From the NCBI GenBank assembly GCA_963920705.1, contig OY987228.1, positions 17,306,565 to 17,370,564 of the forward strand: a stretch of DNA of 64,000 nucleotides, given 5' to 3'. The stretch comes from Odiellus spinosus. Its lineage: Eukaryota > Arthropoda > Arachnida > Opiliones > Phalangiidae. This document shows positions 1-13,000 of this stretch, in pieces; positions within the stretch are counted from its first letter, which is position 1; every line of letters begins with the position of its first letter. A program made the position numbers and the translations under genes. Under the pieces are notes generated by a model that worked only from the letters and a program-made list of their open reading frames with translations, had not been told where the DNA came from and searched no databases.

Positions 1-157
1 GAGAAGGCCAAACGCAAAGCTTCCTTCTGCTCTTCGGAAAAGAGAACGCGGGGTTTCTTTGCCGCGGGATAGCTCGGCGGCGTGAAATTGAACGCGAAGT
101 TGTTATCCGGTACTGATGGACAACCGTCCGAGTAATCGCTTCGCCTCCTTTTGTTGG
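1..157 (-). CDS. cut: cut exon: basic motif and start of homeodomain (runs off the window)
   Basis: The acceptor AG lies at 158-159 and the exon enters in phase 1, so its first two bases complete the Ala codon begun at base 246. It encodes [12 protein letters not shown], a basic stretch likely to serve as a nuclear localisation signal. A Phe/Pro-rich linker follows, then the homeodomain amino terminus from base 59 ([19 protein letters not shown]). This is typical CUX, whose homeodomain begins with the same KKPRVLFS-type arm. Only 19 of about 60 homeodomain residues are present. The recognition helix is not in the window. Confidence 0.93.
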
Positions 158-3100
158 CTATTAACGATAACCCGAGAAATTAGGAATACCACATTTTATT
201 GTAAAATAACTTTATTGAAAAACTCGTGCAATTCGAAATAAATACCTTCACGGCGTTCGTTCTTTATCGCTTGTAATTTTTCGACATTGTGAGCGTCGCT
301 TAACCATAGTTGCATTCGTATGAATGGCTCGCGGCCTTTAATACTAAGCATGTGCCAAGGTTTCGGCTTCGACAGTAATTCGCTTACAGAGCCCTGAGAT
401 AGACCTAAAACGGCCTCACCAAATATCTACGGAAAAATGAGGTAGCATATGGTTAGAGGGATATTTATTTAAACCAGATTTAAATGGCGAGGGTACTAGC
501 GTTGTGTAAAATGAACTAACTTTTTGTCCGATATTATGGGCCATCAGAGTCTCTTTAATTTTGCAAGTTATCGTTTGCGTGTCCAGATCGGTGGTTAAGG
601 CGGCCATTTCGTAAACGGAAGGCTGAACGTAAGCTGGCGACCTGCTAACGTGTTGATGGTGATGACTTCGGCGACTATGACCGAGAATATTGGCCGCAGC
701 CACAGCCGCGGCGCTAGGATTGCAACTGTTGAGGACAGAGTTGTTCAAGGCCATAGCTACCGCGGCGTGGTGCGAGTCGGGGCTTGGCGACTGGGCCATT
801 TGGGGAGGTTCGCAGGGAACGCCGTAAGACGACGACGAAGAAGAACTGGAAGGCGGGACGGCGTGAGCCAATTCCATCGGCGGCTTATTGTAAGGAACCA
901 TAACTGACTCCGGAGGTCTCGAAGCCAGCTTATTGTTAGATCCTGTGAGCATTAAATACGGGGAGACTATCTCCATTAATTTTCCGGTTTTAACAAGGAA
1001 TACTCGTGGCGAGTAGGAATAGACTATTTACCTATTGGCGTCGGAACACCGGCGAACCCTCCGGTTCTCATTAGTTTCTCGGGAGCGATTTTGTATTGGG
1101 AAGCCACCAATTTATGTACGGCATTATCGTCTTCCAAAAATATTTTCATTCGAATAAAAGGTTCTCGACCTTTTTGAGTCAACATATGCCACGGTTTAGG
1201 CCGGGCTAAGAGGTCAGAAACTGAACCCTGAGAAAGACCGAGTACACTTTCGCCAAAAAGCCTTTGACTGATCGAGTACTGACTTAATTGTTCCTTCACC
1301 TGGAATAGAAGAACGATATGAGAAAACGGATCAAGCTGATGGAGAGAGTGATTCCATTAGCGCGACAAAAACGATTACAAAACGTGGTAATGGGGTTTGC
1401 TCTCTCGGGTCTTTATAAAATATAGGATCTTTCGAAACGTACTATACGTACCCTTTTAACGATATCTTCGGTGTTGAGGTTGTTATACAGGTCAAATTGG
1501 TGTTGCGTTATAGGCGGGAGTACCGCTTTGGTGGGTCGACTCGTCGGGGTGGGTAGGACTGGTAAAGACGTTTGAGATAAAAGAGAGTTGGTGATGGATT
1601 GCATACGTTGTAAAGGCGACGCCGAAGCGCTGAGATCGTCGGGCACATCAGCCACGCTCAAAATAGAGCCGGGAGTACCCGTTGGGGAACGCGAAACCTG
1701 AGTATAGTTGCCGGCTTTAGCGGCAACAGTATTAACGGGAGTAGTACTGCCACTAGTCGGAGCGCCCGTAGTTCCGGGTTCGACTTTGGGTCTAACGAGT
1801 GAAAACGCGCTTCCGTGATGCCTCATGGCTTCCTCCGCCGCGCTATTTCCACCACCGCCGCTGGACCTTTGAGGCGGCTCGTGCGCGTGTCGACTTCTAC
1901 TTTGCACAGTGGCGTCCAAAGGAACGTTGTGTCGATCACTGGGACTTACGCTTCGGCCTCTACCGGAATTGCCGCCACCGGCGCCCGCGGAAGCCATTAA
2001 ACTGGCGTAGCCTCCGTTTATGAGAGCCCCGTGTGAAAAAGTACTGGCAGCCGCCGCGGCGGCCGCGAAACGAGTGAAGGAATCGCTATTGGCCAATGGC
2101 GATATTTGGGACAAGCGCGCCAATTCTTGGTGATAGATAGTCAAAGCCTGACGAATTTCCTCTTGGGTCCTTTCGTAGCCGTCTCTTTGGCGAAAACCTT
2201 CTTCGACGTGTTGTCCCAAGAGTTTGGTCAACTCTTCCTGATATATTCTGGCCACCATTTCTTGCGGAATATCGTCGTTTTCGTACTTGCGGGAGCGCCT
2301 CGAGGAAGAGTTGACGCCGCTGCTGCTGTTGCTATTCGTGGAGTGACAGAGAGCCCGCTTATCTCCGCCCCCACCGTCCGAGTCCTGGCCACCGCCTCCG
2401 CCGGCTTCGCTCCGACTGTCTTCGGCGGCATTATCCGACGAGGGAGCGAAGAGTTTCCTCTCCATCTGATAGAGATTGCCGTTTTGCGAGGAAGGGCTCT
2501 TGTTTTCTTTGGCCGGACTAGTCATGGCCACTTGAGCTTCGCTCAGAATCTGGGCTATCCTTTCTTCGGTGGCCAGATCTTCTTGTCTCAAGGGTGGAAG
2601 ACTAGCGTCTTTGCCTAGGTAAAGATCTAACGTTAAACAAGAACCCGAATAAACAATTCGAACTGGCTTTCTTAATACTAGTCAAGTAGGTCTAACCGTG
2701 TACGGCAGTACCGGTCTCGTCGCGTATAGCTCAATCGGACAACGAGCCGGATGGCCGATCGGGATAAGATCGAAATAATAAGGGTATCCGATCTAGTAGG
2801 AATTGATAGGTTTAAAGAGAAAATAAAATGAAAAAACCCAACATGACGAGCATACCTAGTAACTCACCTTTTCTGGGAACTAAGGCCTTCAACATACAAA
2901 TGCAGCTTTCGTCGGAGGCCCAAGCGTGCATTTTTCGGTAAGAATCGCGACCCTTTTCGGTCAATTTGTCCCAAGGTTTTGGCTTCGACAAGAGCTCACT
3001 AACGGTTCCCTGGGAGAGACCGAGCACGAATTTGGCAAAGAGACGTTGACCTATATTATGGACGCTCAATAGTTCTCGAACGCAGCGAGATATGCTCAAA

Positions 3101-6100
3101 GTATTCAGACTGTCGTTCGCGTACTTGTCGATATTTTGTCTCAAAGCTTCTTGCAATTTCTCAACGGAAATGACGGCCTCGTAACTGTGCGCGATTCCCG
3201 AGCTACCACTCGCACTGGCGCTCATAGCGTCTCTTAGACCGGGACACGAGTGGCTCCCGTTGTTCGCGGAAAATTGAATACCGTGGCTACCGACGGACGG
3301 ACCGACGAGCGGGCCAACAAGAGGGCCGACTGTAGCGTTATTGTTATTAGCCGTACTATTATTGTTATTGTTATTATTATTATTATTCATATTAAGTGTG
3401 GCGACGATAGTCGCTGTGACGTGAGGCGCGTCCAGGGCATCGTCGACACATTGCTTAACCGGCGTAACGGCCGTCGAAGAAGGGGCCGACGGAGTGTCCG
3501 GAGCTCCGGAAGAACTGTCCACAGATTTTGGAGTGGAAGGGGCGCTGACGTCCTCCTTCTTCATCAGTTTGGTGTACGTCGAAACGATCTCCTCCCCGAG
3601 TAACGTTCCGAAACATTCCACCGTTTGAAGAGGGTGTGGCAAGCCGTTGCCTGCTTGCGCCGCTGACGGTGGGGTCGAAGCGCCCGGCGGCGGGGACTCT
3701 GCAAGAAAGGTGCAGAAAAAATGGCTGCCTTTTAGAATCGAGTCGAGAATACGAATGCGTAACGAAAACGAGCCGCGCCATTAAAAGCGTCCGCCTCCGA
3801 ATAGTACACCATGCTCAAAAGGTTTCGTTTTTTTAATTTAAAGCGGAATAATATCAAAAACAATCCGAGTTTTCGAAACACGAATATAAACATTCAAGAA
3901 TATATTTATATATAGAAAATGCCAAATATGTTAGTTACACATTAAGAATTTTGACTCAAAAAATCAAACGTATAAATTTCGACATGCATTTCAAATTTTT
4001 CGTTTTTAGGCTGAAACAATTTTCTTCGCACACCTTTCTTACAATAGGTCCCAATCCGAAAACTTCCCCTATTCCCCCCTTTATTAACGCGGACAAGACA
4101 AATTTTGTCGGACATCGAGAAGTCCACGATTCGCGAGTGAGACAAACATGCAAAGGTTCGTGCACGACGCGCGACAAACCGAATGCACGACATAGGCTTT
4201 CCCGACCGCTTACCGCGAAAGCAAATTTTCTCGCATAGATAATTAAATTTTCCCCTCCCTCTCATTTCCCTATCCCGGTAAAAATATGTACCTTTTACAG
4301 GTATTTTACGCAAATTGTTACAAAATTAAAAGATATACCGCAAAAGGCGGTCCGAAAAATAACGAAATTTTCCGAAAAATAACGAAATTTTCGAGCGAGA
4401 TTGTTAAAATCGCGTGCCATCCAGAATACAAATCTCTACAACTCTCGTGTCTCTTTCTCTCTTTCGTATATATACGTATTAGTTCGTAAATATATTCGTG
4501 TACCGTATTGTAATTAAATCCCAAAATAGGTCCCAAAGTATTAAAGACCAAATTGCCCGAAGAACAAAAAAATTATATATGCTTAGAAGTTAGAACAGTA
4601 ATATAGGTTTGGCTCCCTGGTAATTGGTTTCATCGAATAGGTCAAACTAATAGTAATACTATGGTTTCCCCTCCCCGTATCCTATAAAATATAGGTGACG
4701 TAGTTGCCCCGATGTATAGGTATAAAAGCGAGAGCCAGAAAAGCCAAAATCGTTCGCGTCGAGAGTCCGAAAAGACAAAAATCAAAGTAAAACGGTTGCC
4801 TACCTGACACTTCGGCTTTGGCGACTTTCAGAGCGGTATTTTCGGACTGCAAAGATTTGTTCTTCTCGAGTAAAAGGACTTCGAGCGGTTTCGGCGACGT
4901 TTTCGGAGTCGTGGTTCGTTCGCCGTCCGGGAATTCCATCGACTTGAGAATTCTAGGAATGAGATAAAAGAGAGAACACGCTTATAACTCTGGCATAACG
5001 AAATAAGCACGCGCAATTATGCTATTTGTGGGTTTCCCTCGTTTCAACAAACTCCCCGCTATCGGTACAAATTCTACTACGAAACGACATCGACCCCTCG
5101 GGGCGATTACGACAAATATTCCTCTTTTAAGAGTTCCTAAATATTACATTTTTCAAAAATTAAAATTAAGCTTACGCAATACCGCTAACCTAAAACATTG
5201 AAAACATATTCCACCACACATTCAAAGAAACCCAGCGATGAATGAAATATTTCATTTTATATAAACCACTTGTTTGGAATATTCGTTTGATTTCCGCTAC
5301 GCTTTTATTTAAAAGGTTATTCTTTTTGATAAAACCTAAAATAAAGCCACGAAGCAAAGTGGATGGAAACCCTTTTACAAATTTCTCATCAGGAATCTCT
5401 TAGAATTCGATTCTTATATAACATCGTTAATGACTGATATTTTCAACCTTTCGTCTTTCTTGTAGGATTATTAACGGAAGCTCAATATCCCAGTCAAAAT
5501 ATGAACAACAAGATTTGGTGAACTTTATTATAAAAAAAAGGAAGACGGGCAACGACGAAAACTAACTGTAATTCTTGCTTGATCTCGAGATAGTCCTTTT
5601 GTTGTTCCAGCTTGCCCTCCAACTTGTGGATGATTCGGTTCTTCTCAGACAGCATGTTTTCGAGTTGAGCAATCTAATATTACATTAGAAAAAGAAAAAC
5701 GACATTTTGTTTACGCAACTAGAAACTGTGTTTTTTTTTTTTTTTTTTCGTTGTTCAATCAAAAAGCACGTTTTTCAAATCTTTATTTTGATATAAGTTA
5801 ACGAGTTCTACCCTAAACATTACGCAACTTAATTGACTATTAAAGTTTAAAAGTAGGCTTAAAAACTTGAAATATATACGTAAGCCTAGAAACGAATTTA
5901 GAAACGAATTAATTTGGAATCTAGATGTAGAATAGAACCAATTTTAAACCCCAAAATGAAATCTTAAGGTTTCTTAGGTTTGAATCGCGAGACACAAGAG
6001 AAATATTATCTCAGTAATCGGGGATTATAAAAAGCAATCCAAATTCAAAAGGATGAACGAAACGTACTTGCGAGGCACTAGTCTCTTTTAAAGTAGTGAT

Positions 6101-9100
6101 GGTGGATTGCAAACGTTGAATGTCATCGACGAGTTGCGATATCTATACCCAGATAAATACGAATCAAAATTTAATACATGGCTTCTTAAATCGTATTTCA
6201 AAACTTTCTCGATTGTCTTTGGAACACTAAAATACCTCTTTCTCTTTGGCCGCTAACTCGATCTCCAGGGAAGACCTGGCTAAGACATCCATCGCTTGTT
6301 CCATGTCGGGTGCCTTTTGAATCTGATCGGCCAGTTGCAGCGATTGCTTGACCGCGGCCAACTGCTCTTTCAAGCTTACCACTTCCTTTTCGGCTACCGC
6401 TGCTCTCTGTCATTCGAAAGATAAAAAAAAATTCCACGTTAATCGACTGTTTCTTATTTTATCCGAAAGGTTTTGTAAGATAAAAATATATATATATAAA
6501 AATAACCTTTACACGCGTCACGGTATCATAAAGGAATGCGCAACCGAAAATTCTTTCGAAACTTAAAAGATGGGCGAGGGATTTTTTTCCTCATCGGACA
6601 TTTGCATGGGTAATCACTCAATAGGTCTCAAAAACACGCAAAAACTAATTAAATCGGTGAACAAAGGAGTAAAAAAGCGGGACGACGAAATAGTTTCATA
6701 CTTGGGTGGGGGCTGGAAGATGTTTTCCCTTCAATTCCGACCCCTTCTCAATTACTGAAGAGCCCTGATTAAGATAGTTTAAATCAGTTTCACATTTCAC
6801 AACGTTTAAAGGCGCGGGCTCAACTCTTTATCCACGAATCAAATGGTATATTTAGCTTCACTTTCGCTGAGATCCCAAACTGATCGTGACTATAAGAAGC
6901 CATCCCGCCTTCGCGACTTTGGCAAAAGATTGTAGCTTCCATAGTAAAATAGAACTAAATTCTTCAAACTCCTTGGGACAAGGTTCACTGTAGAGTTTCT
7001 CTCTTTTTTTTTTGGGAGCTCGCGGAGGCTCTCTTAATTTTATTCCCATCAAAGTCATCCCACCCCCTAAACGACATTTTCTAGAAGTACCCACCCCCTT
7101 TTCTCCTTATTCGCGACAATAAAGGCATTCTTCGACCAAAGGCAAAACATCAAACTGAAAAGACCTCCCCGAATTATTATTTTTTAGCCGACGTCGTCTT
7201 TACCCTATAGCCCGGCCGCCATCCTATGCCCGGCTTTTCTTTCGGCTATACGTCGTATACAGGAGGCTTCTTTCAATATTACTCGCGTAAAAATAATTAA
7301 AACTTAATGTTCTCGAATTTTCTTTTTTTTCTTTTTTTTTTCATTCCTTCGCTTAATCTTGATGATCATGGGGGAAAGGGAGCAAAATTCCTGAACTTTT
7401 TTAATGCCTGGTATATTGACTGCTTAAGCGCTCCAAGTCAATAAACACTTTATATACCCAGGTTTTTTTTACTTTCAACACTAATTCCGAAGGGAAAACA
7501 ACTTTTTGACACGCATATTAAGGCCCCTTCAGAGAAAAATTCCGAAAAATTGGATTTTAACTAACATTTGAAAGCCCATTTAGGAATCGAAGGAGATTAT
7601 ACAGACACATGAAATTATTTATCAAATAACGACTAGTTTCTGTCAATAATTTGACATATTTTTTAAGTTCCTAGTTTAATAAAGTGCTGGTTAATTTTAC
7701 ATTAAAAATTACAATATTACGGCTGGTGGGGTCGAAGTCGCGGGAGTTGCATTTCTTCCAGAATGGGAATTTATCTAAATCTTTAGTGTCTAAATTTTCA
7801 GCATAAGCTAGGCCATCCAAAGATCTATGTAAAAACTTAATCCGCGTTTCCATTAAATAAATATTGAGATTTAATTCATTTTCCGAAAAACTGCGGTTTC
7901 CTATTTTGAAGTGTGGAGCTGGAGTTTTTATCACACGTCTTTATAAAATAGTTTACAGTGTAAAGCACGTTTTTCCGCTTGTTTTGAAAATTATTCTGTA
8001 TTTTTTTGATAAATATTCTGAGAAATTAACTCCATTTTAGATTTTCCCCCGTACATTTACATGCTTTGAATTCTGTCTATTTTGGTGAGATGGTTCTGTT
8101 TTTTCCCGCTGATGGCGCGCAATAAGTAGTTGCCATTTCAGGGGGATGACTCACAGAAATGAGCACCGAAAGCAAAGAATAGAGCCCATAAATAAAAATA
8201 TATTGACAAGCGACACAAGGAAACCCTATAATGCGGCGTATTTCAAAGTATGAAATGCCGCTTCCTTATCTTATGGGCCCTAAAATAACACATGTTCGGA
8301 TCACCAGGCTGAATTTGCTTAACGGTTAATTAGAGGCGTTACTCTAACCCGGGAATAAGCGCAGAAGGCTGGGAAGTCAAGATAGTACAAAAGCGTCATG
8401 AATTTTAAGAATAACTTAAACTTTAGTATTATTACTAAAGCCGCGTTCGCAAAGAAGCGGGAAGCTGGAGATTTATGCTGGCGTGAATGCGCCACAAGAC
8501 AGATTTCTGATGCCTTGCGAACCCGCTTTCCTTTCGAAGAAACAAGCTAACAGAATACATTTAGAGATTCATTATTGGCGATAAATCTCGAAAGTAAAAT
8601 CTAATTTTTGGAGAAAAGACATGAATTTTGAGTCGGTGACCTAATATTTAATTGATCCTCAAAGGTGTGCCTGACGCGACAAAATTTTAAGTCGTCAACG
8701 CGATTATCATATAGAAATATAGGAAAGATTTAAACGCATATTTATAGGATTTTTTTAAGATTTTCAAGTGCTCCCTTTTTAATTTGAACAATTTTTAAAA
8801 TTTGAGGAAATATAACATTTAAATTTTCAACAGCAATCGGAGATCAGTTTGAAATTACAACATGTTCATTACTACGATTCCTTTTTCCTGTACGCTTTAC
8901 TTTAAAAGAGATAAGAAATAATTCCTTTTGTACGTGATGAAAGTTTAACCTGATTCCGACTGCGTTAGTTGGTTTTGCAAGAACACTTTAGTCATAAATT
9001 TCTTTCCTATTCCACCCTGACCTGGGGGGTCGTAGGGGAAGGGAGACTCAAATATGTCGTGAAGTGACGGGAAGGGATAGAGACCGAGGCTGGTCATGTG

Positions 9101-9577
9101 GTTTAGAATATATCCCGCCGTCCCAGCGTCCATTGTTACTAATTACGGGGCTGGGTAATAGGTCTTTCAATATATTCCCCTCCAAAAAACTTTGTTGCAG
9201 TCGAATCCCGAATTCCCGATGCCCTTTGCTTCAAGAAAAAAGAAACCCCTTGGGGAAAGAGTAGTTTCCTTTGAGGGGTATAAGACGTTAAAGTTTTACG
9301 ATACTAATTCCTATCCAAACCATGTTAACGAAAAAAGTGCCGCAGTCCAAGTTTCGAAAAGGCAAAAACTTGGAAAAAAAACACTATTGCAATTTTGCGC
9401 CTCTATCGGAGAAATTCCTAAACTTTATACTCTGGAGCAGCCTTAAGAGATTTTAAGAAATATGGTTACCAAAGATCTGTTATTCTAAAATTACCGCCAA
9501 TTTTTCAAAAATTAGTGGTCACAAAATGATTTGAATTTCTGTTATTTTAAAAATGCTAAATTCATCGTTCAAACGCT

Positions 9578-9614
<37 letters not shown>

Positions 9615-9972
9615 CAATATTTTAAAATGCACGATTAAGTTAAAACTTCAAGCATGCCCCCTGCTTTCACTACATATTTTAGACACTGTTTTGTCCTTTA
9701 GGGACAAATTTTCCTGATGGCAAGTAACCGATATGACAAGGTTTATTGATAACCGAAACTAGGATATAATCGTATTCTCGACGTTTAAGCGCAATTTAAA
9801 AATGACTTTAATATAAAAAAGGGTGTGTGAAACAGTCTATCATCCATCTTGGTCAATTGGAAAGCCTATTTTAAATCGAGCGTATAATAGACTAATTTTT
9901 GGTCATTAAACGTGATACTTTTTAAAGGGTGCGTCACTTTCACCAGGCAGACATTCCGCCCTTTACAATTTT

Positions 9973-10016
<44 letters not shown>

Positions 10017-13000
10017 GTCCTAAGTCTTTTATTAAATGCATTAGATGCGGTCCATTCCTGGGACTTTTTTTCATACATAATCCAAGCTAGAGGGAAAAAT
10101 ATCGTTTACCGAAAATTGTTTATTCCAAATTACAGATATATCCAACGATTAGGGCCCCTGTTAAAAGTTTTTTTTTATTATTAATGTTTCAAGGCGGTAC
10201 GGTAATCATTCGGTGGTCTTATAGTTGAATACATTCTTTGAAACTGTTAATACTTGACCAAAGATAACCGGTTCTTTGAATAGAATTTCGACACCTTCTA
10301 AGATTAAAGGCAACTATATAGAAAAATTGCCATCTCCCACGCATTCGATATAATTGAAGAGGGAAGTTCGGTTGATATTCACCGCTCTGAATCGAGGGTT
10401 GGGCCTCGATTTAAAAACTATCTCTCACTCCCTAGTGGTTTAGTACGTGTAAAGGCACGAGGCGGCGAATTTTGAAACGGATCTTGGCTCGCTTAAGCCC
10501 TCACACCCGATAATTTTCGTATTAAGTAGAGTTTTAAAGCGTCGCTAATATAAAAAAGTGAGGGAGGGATTTTTTTTTATGAAAAAGATTTAAGATCCGG
10601 TATTCGTGGAATAAATAAAAATTAATTTTTTGGGGCATTTAAATAGATTTACTTTGCACTAGCTTCGAGGCGGCTTAATACCCAATATCAACTATCGTAG
10701 GAGAAAAGGAGTAGTTGGCCATCTCCATTTTGAAAGTCAAAGATGAATAACATATACAAATTTAAAATTACTTTCGCGAAATTTGTAAAATCGCGCTAAA
10801 ATTAGTTTTTCACTCGAAACGATTGGAATTCGGATGAAAGCTTCATTTTACAGGAGTCGACGATGAAATTTAAACATATTTGACACAAAATAAACATCAA
10901 CGGATTATCATTAGTATAATCACGGCTTTAGATTTCATATCGTTTGCTAAAATTTCGTTTCGCAGCAATTGGATTAAGTTGCCATCCTTCGCGAAACCAA
11001 AATAACTTCTCACTAACGACTTTTTCTCAGAATTATACCGAAAGAAAACGAAAAAAAAAAAAAAAAAATTAAGAAATGGGTAAATCATTTTTCTTCTTTA
11101 AAAAAAAAAAGCCAAATCTACAAAAGGTTATAAAAAAAACGTAACAAGACATCTTTGTATTTTTTATTTTTTTTGAGGCGAAATCTCTTTTTGAAAAAAA
11201 ATTCCTAGGGCCTCGTAAACTAAAAATTACAAAGAGGCCCTCTTGTATACGCACATTCGGTTTCCCCCACAAATTTTCCTTAAAATCGCGTATAAATTAT
11301 ATAAATAAGAGTAACCCCTACACTAATTTATTTTATTACACATTAGACAAACGTATAATTAAAATTAAGACGCAGTCTGAACGTGGTGGAAAAACCAAAT
11401 AGCTATGAAAGTAAATTCATTTAAATATATTTATGATACGTCGGCATCTCCTTTCATAAAAAGATTGAGTTTTAAAAAAATGTATTAAAAAAAAACCAAC
11501 AGCGTATGGGGGTAAGGGTTATATATAATATTAATACCAAAAACTGATTTAAACAATGTCAAAAGCAGGGAGAGAAAAATGGGTTAATATTGCTTTCGGA
11601 AAACCATATTATTAAGCCTTTTCTTACATTCAATCTCGCTCCATGGACAGAGGTTAAAAAAGAAAGAACTTCTAAACTGCCTCCCGAAAAAAATTGACAT
11701 TTTTTTCACCCCTAGGTCGCTCCATAACCATAACGGGATCAAAAAACACCCCCGACTTCAAATATAGGTTTTTCTCCTCACTCTCATAGACTCCTCCGTT
11801 ATTCTAATCGTCAGTTCGTAAAGTATACGAACTATTTCTTCACGATAGAGTTTAATATTACGTATCATTGCTCTTAAGCATCGTTAGTTATATATTTTTC
11901 AAATTAAATCTATAGTAAATACTCTTAGAAGTTTGCGAAACTATTTTATTTCCTATACGATTTAACATTAAGCAATTATTCCGCATCTACTTTCTCTATT
12001 ACGTGAAAGTTTCTGTCGTGGATGAAAGTATATTAGAAGGGCCCCGAAATTTAGTAGCAGTTATGTTTAATATCGTGGGGGAAATGTGGGTTTCTGCAGG
12101 ACCAGGCGCTGGCTCGACTAAAAGATATATAAAAAGTCAGTAACGACGCAATCGTACCGATATTTTACGAGCCCACATTTTTTTGCCGGTCCAAATTTCT
12201 CGGTTGCAGTACTACAAAATATGTCTAGCTAAAGAACTCTAGACGCGATAATATTAAGAAGAGTGAGCTATATAGAATATATTACGTATAATTCTTGACA
12301 AACAGTGTAGTGTAATTCCGGGGGGTGTCTAACAAAGAAGGATCTTTATACTAAAATAATCATTATAAATGTATGATGTGGGGGAGGGGCTATATTACCC
12401 TCTGCACATGACAAGATTTACGTAAGAGTACATTATTACGTTACGGTCAATGTATTATTGAAAAAAACCTAATGCGAAATATTACCACAAACTAACCGAT
12501 GGTTAATATAAAACTTGGAAGGTTATAATCAATTCCATCTTGAATTTTCAGCAACCACAAAACCCAGACTACAACTTATTTCTATTGATTTGTTTCCAGA
12601 CACAATTTTAACTTAACATATGCAGTGTTAATTAAACTGAGGATTTAAGCAGCCAAAGTTGATCAGAAAGATCTCTAAGATTGTCTTCCATGGTTCCTAC
12701 AACATTTGTAAAATCAATCCCTAATATTTTCATGTTTAAACAAGTAAATTTTCCATAATTCTTCTAACCCCCAATTAAAAACTAATGATTTAGCTGATTG
12801 ATGTCGGTCGCATCTACTTATTGTCATTGACCATATCAAGAAGTTGATGCCCAAATACTCGTACTTCAAAAATTACCCTGATTGCCATATTTTGGGGGTT
12901 TTGCTAATATTTCTAGGTTCTCCATGTTTGTATATGAACACTGTGTACTTCTAATCGCAACCAAAAAAACATAAAAGCAAAATTAATGAGCCATTTTTTC

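Noticed and set aside
2106-2618. 170-codon plus-strand open frame across the cut linker
   Set aside because: It is the antisense shadow of the CR1-CR2 linker exon, where Ser/Gly/Ala codons leave few stops on the other strand.
6198-6437. 79-codon minus-strand open frame with a Met start
   Set aside because: It is a different frame over the genuine coiled-coil exon 6236-6406; the correct frame has no internal start but matches CUX proteins throughout.
7671-7934. 87-codon minus-strand open frame ([19 protein letters not shown]) that reads like a real peptide
   Set aside because: No homology recognised, and no splice signals that would join it to cut in phase 0-0 without disrupting a coiled coil that is contiguous in vertebrates.
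8945-9133. 62-codon minus-strand open frame with an ordinary, non-repetitive protein-like composition ([20 protein letters not shown])
   Set aside because: It is short, has no recognised family, no clear splice partners, and a stop just upstream of the Met. A decayed transposon gene or chance are equally likely; a protein search or RNA-seq would decide.
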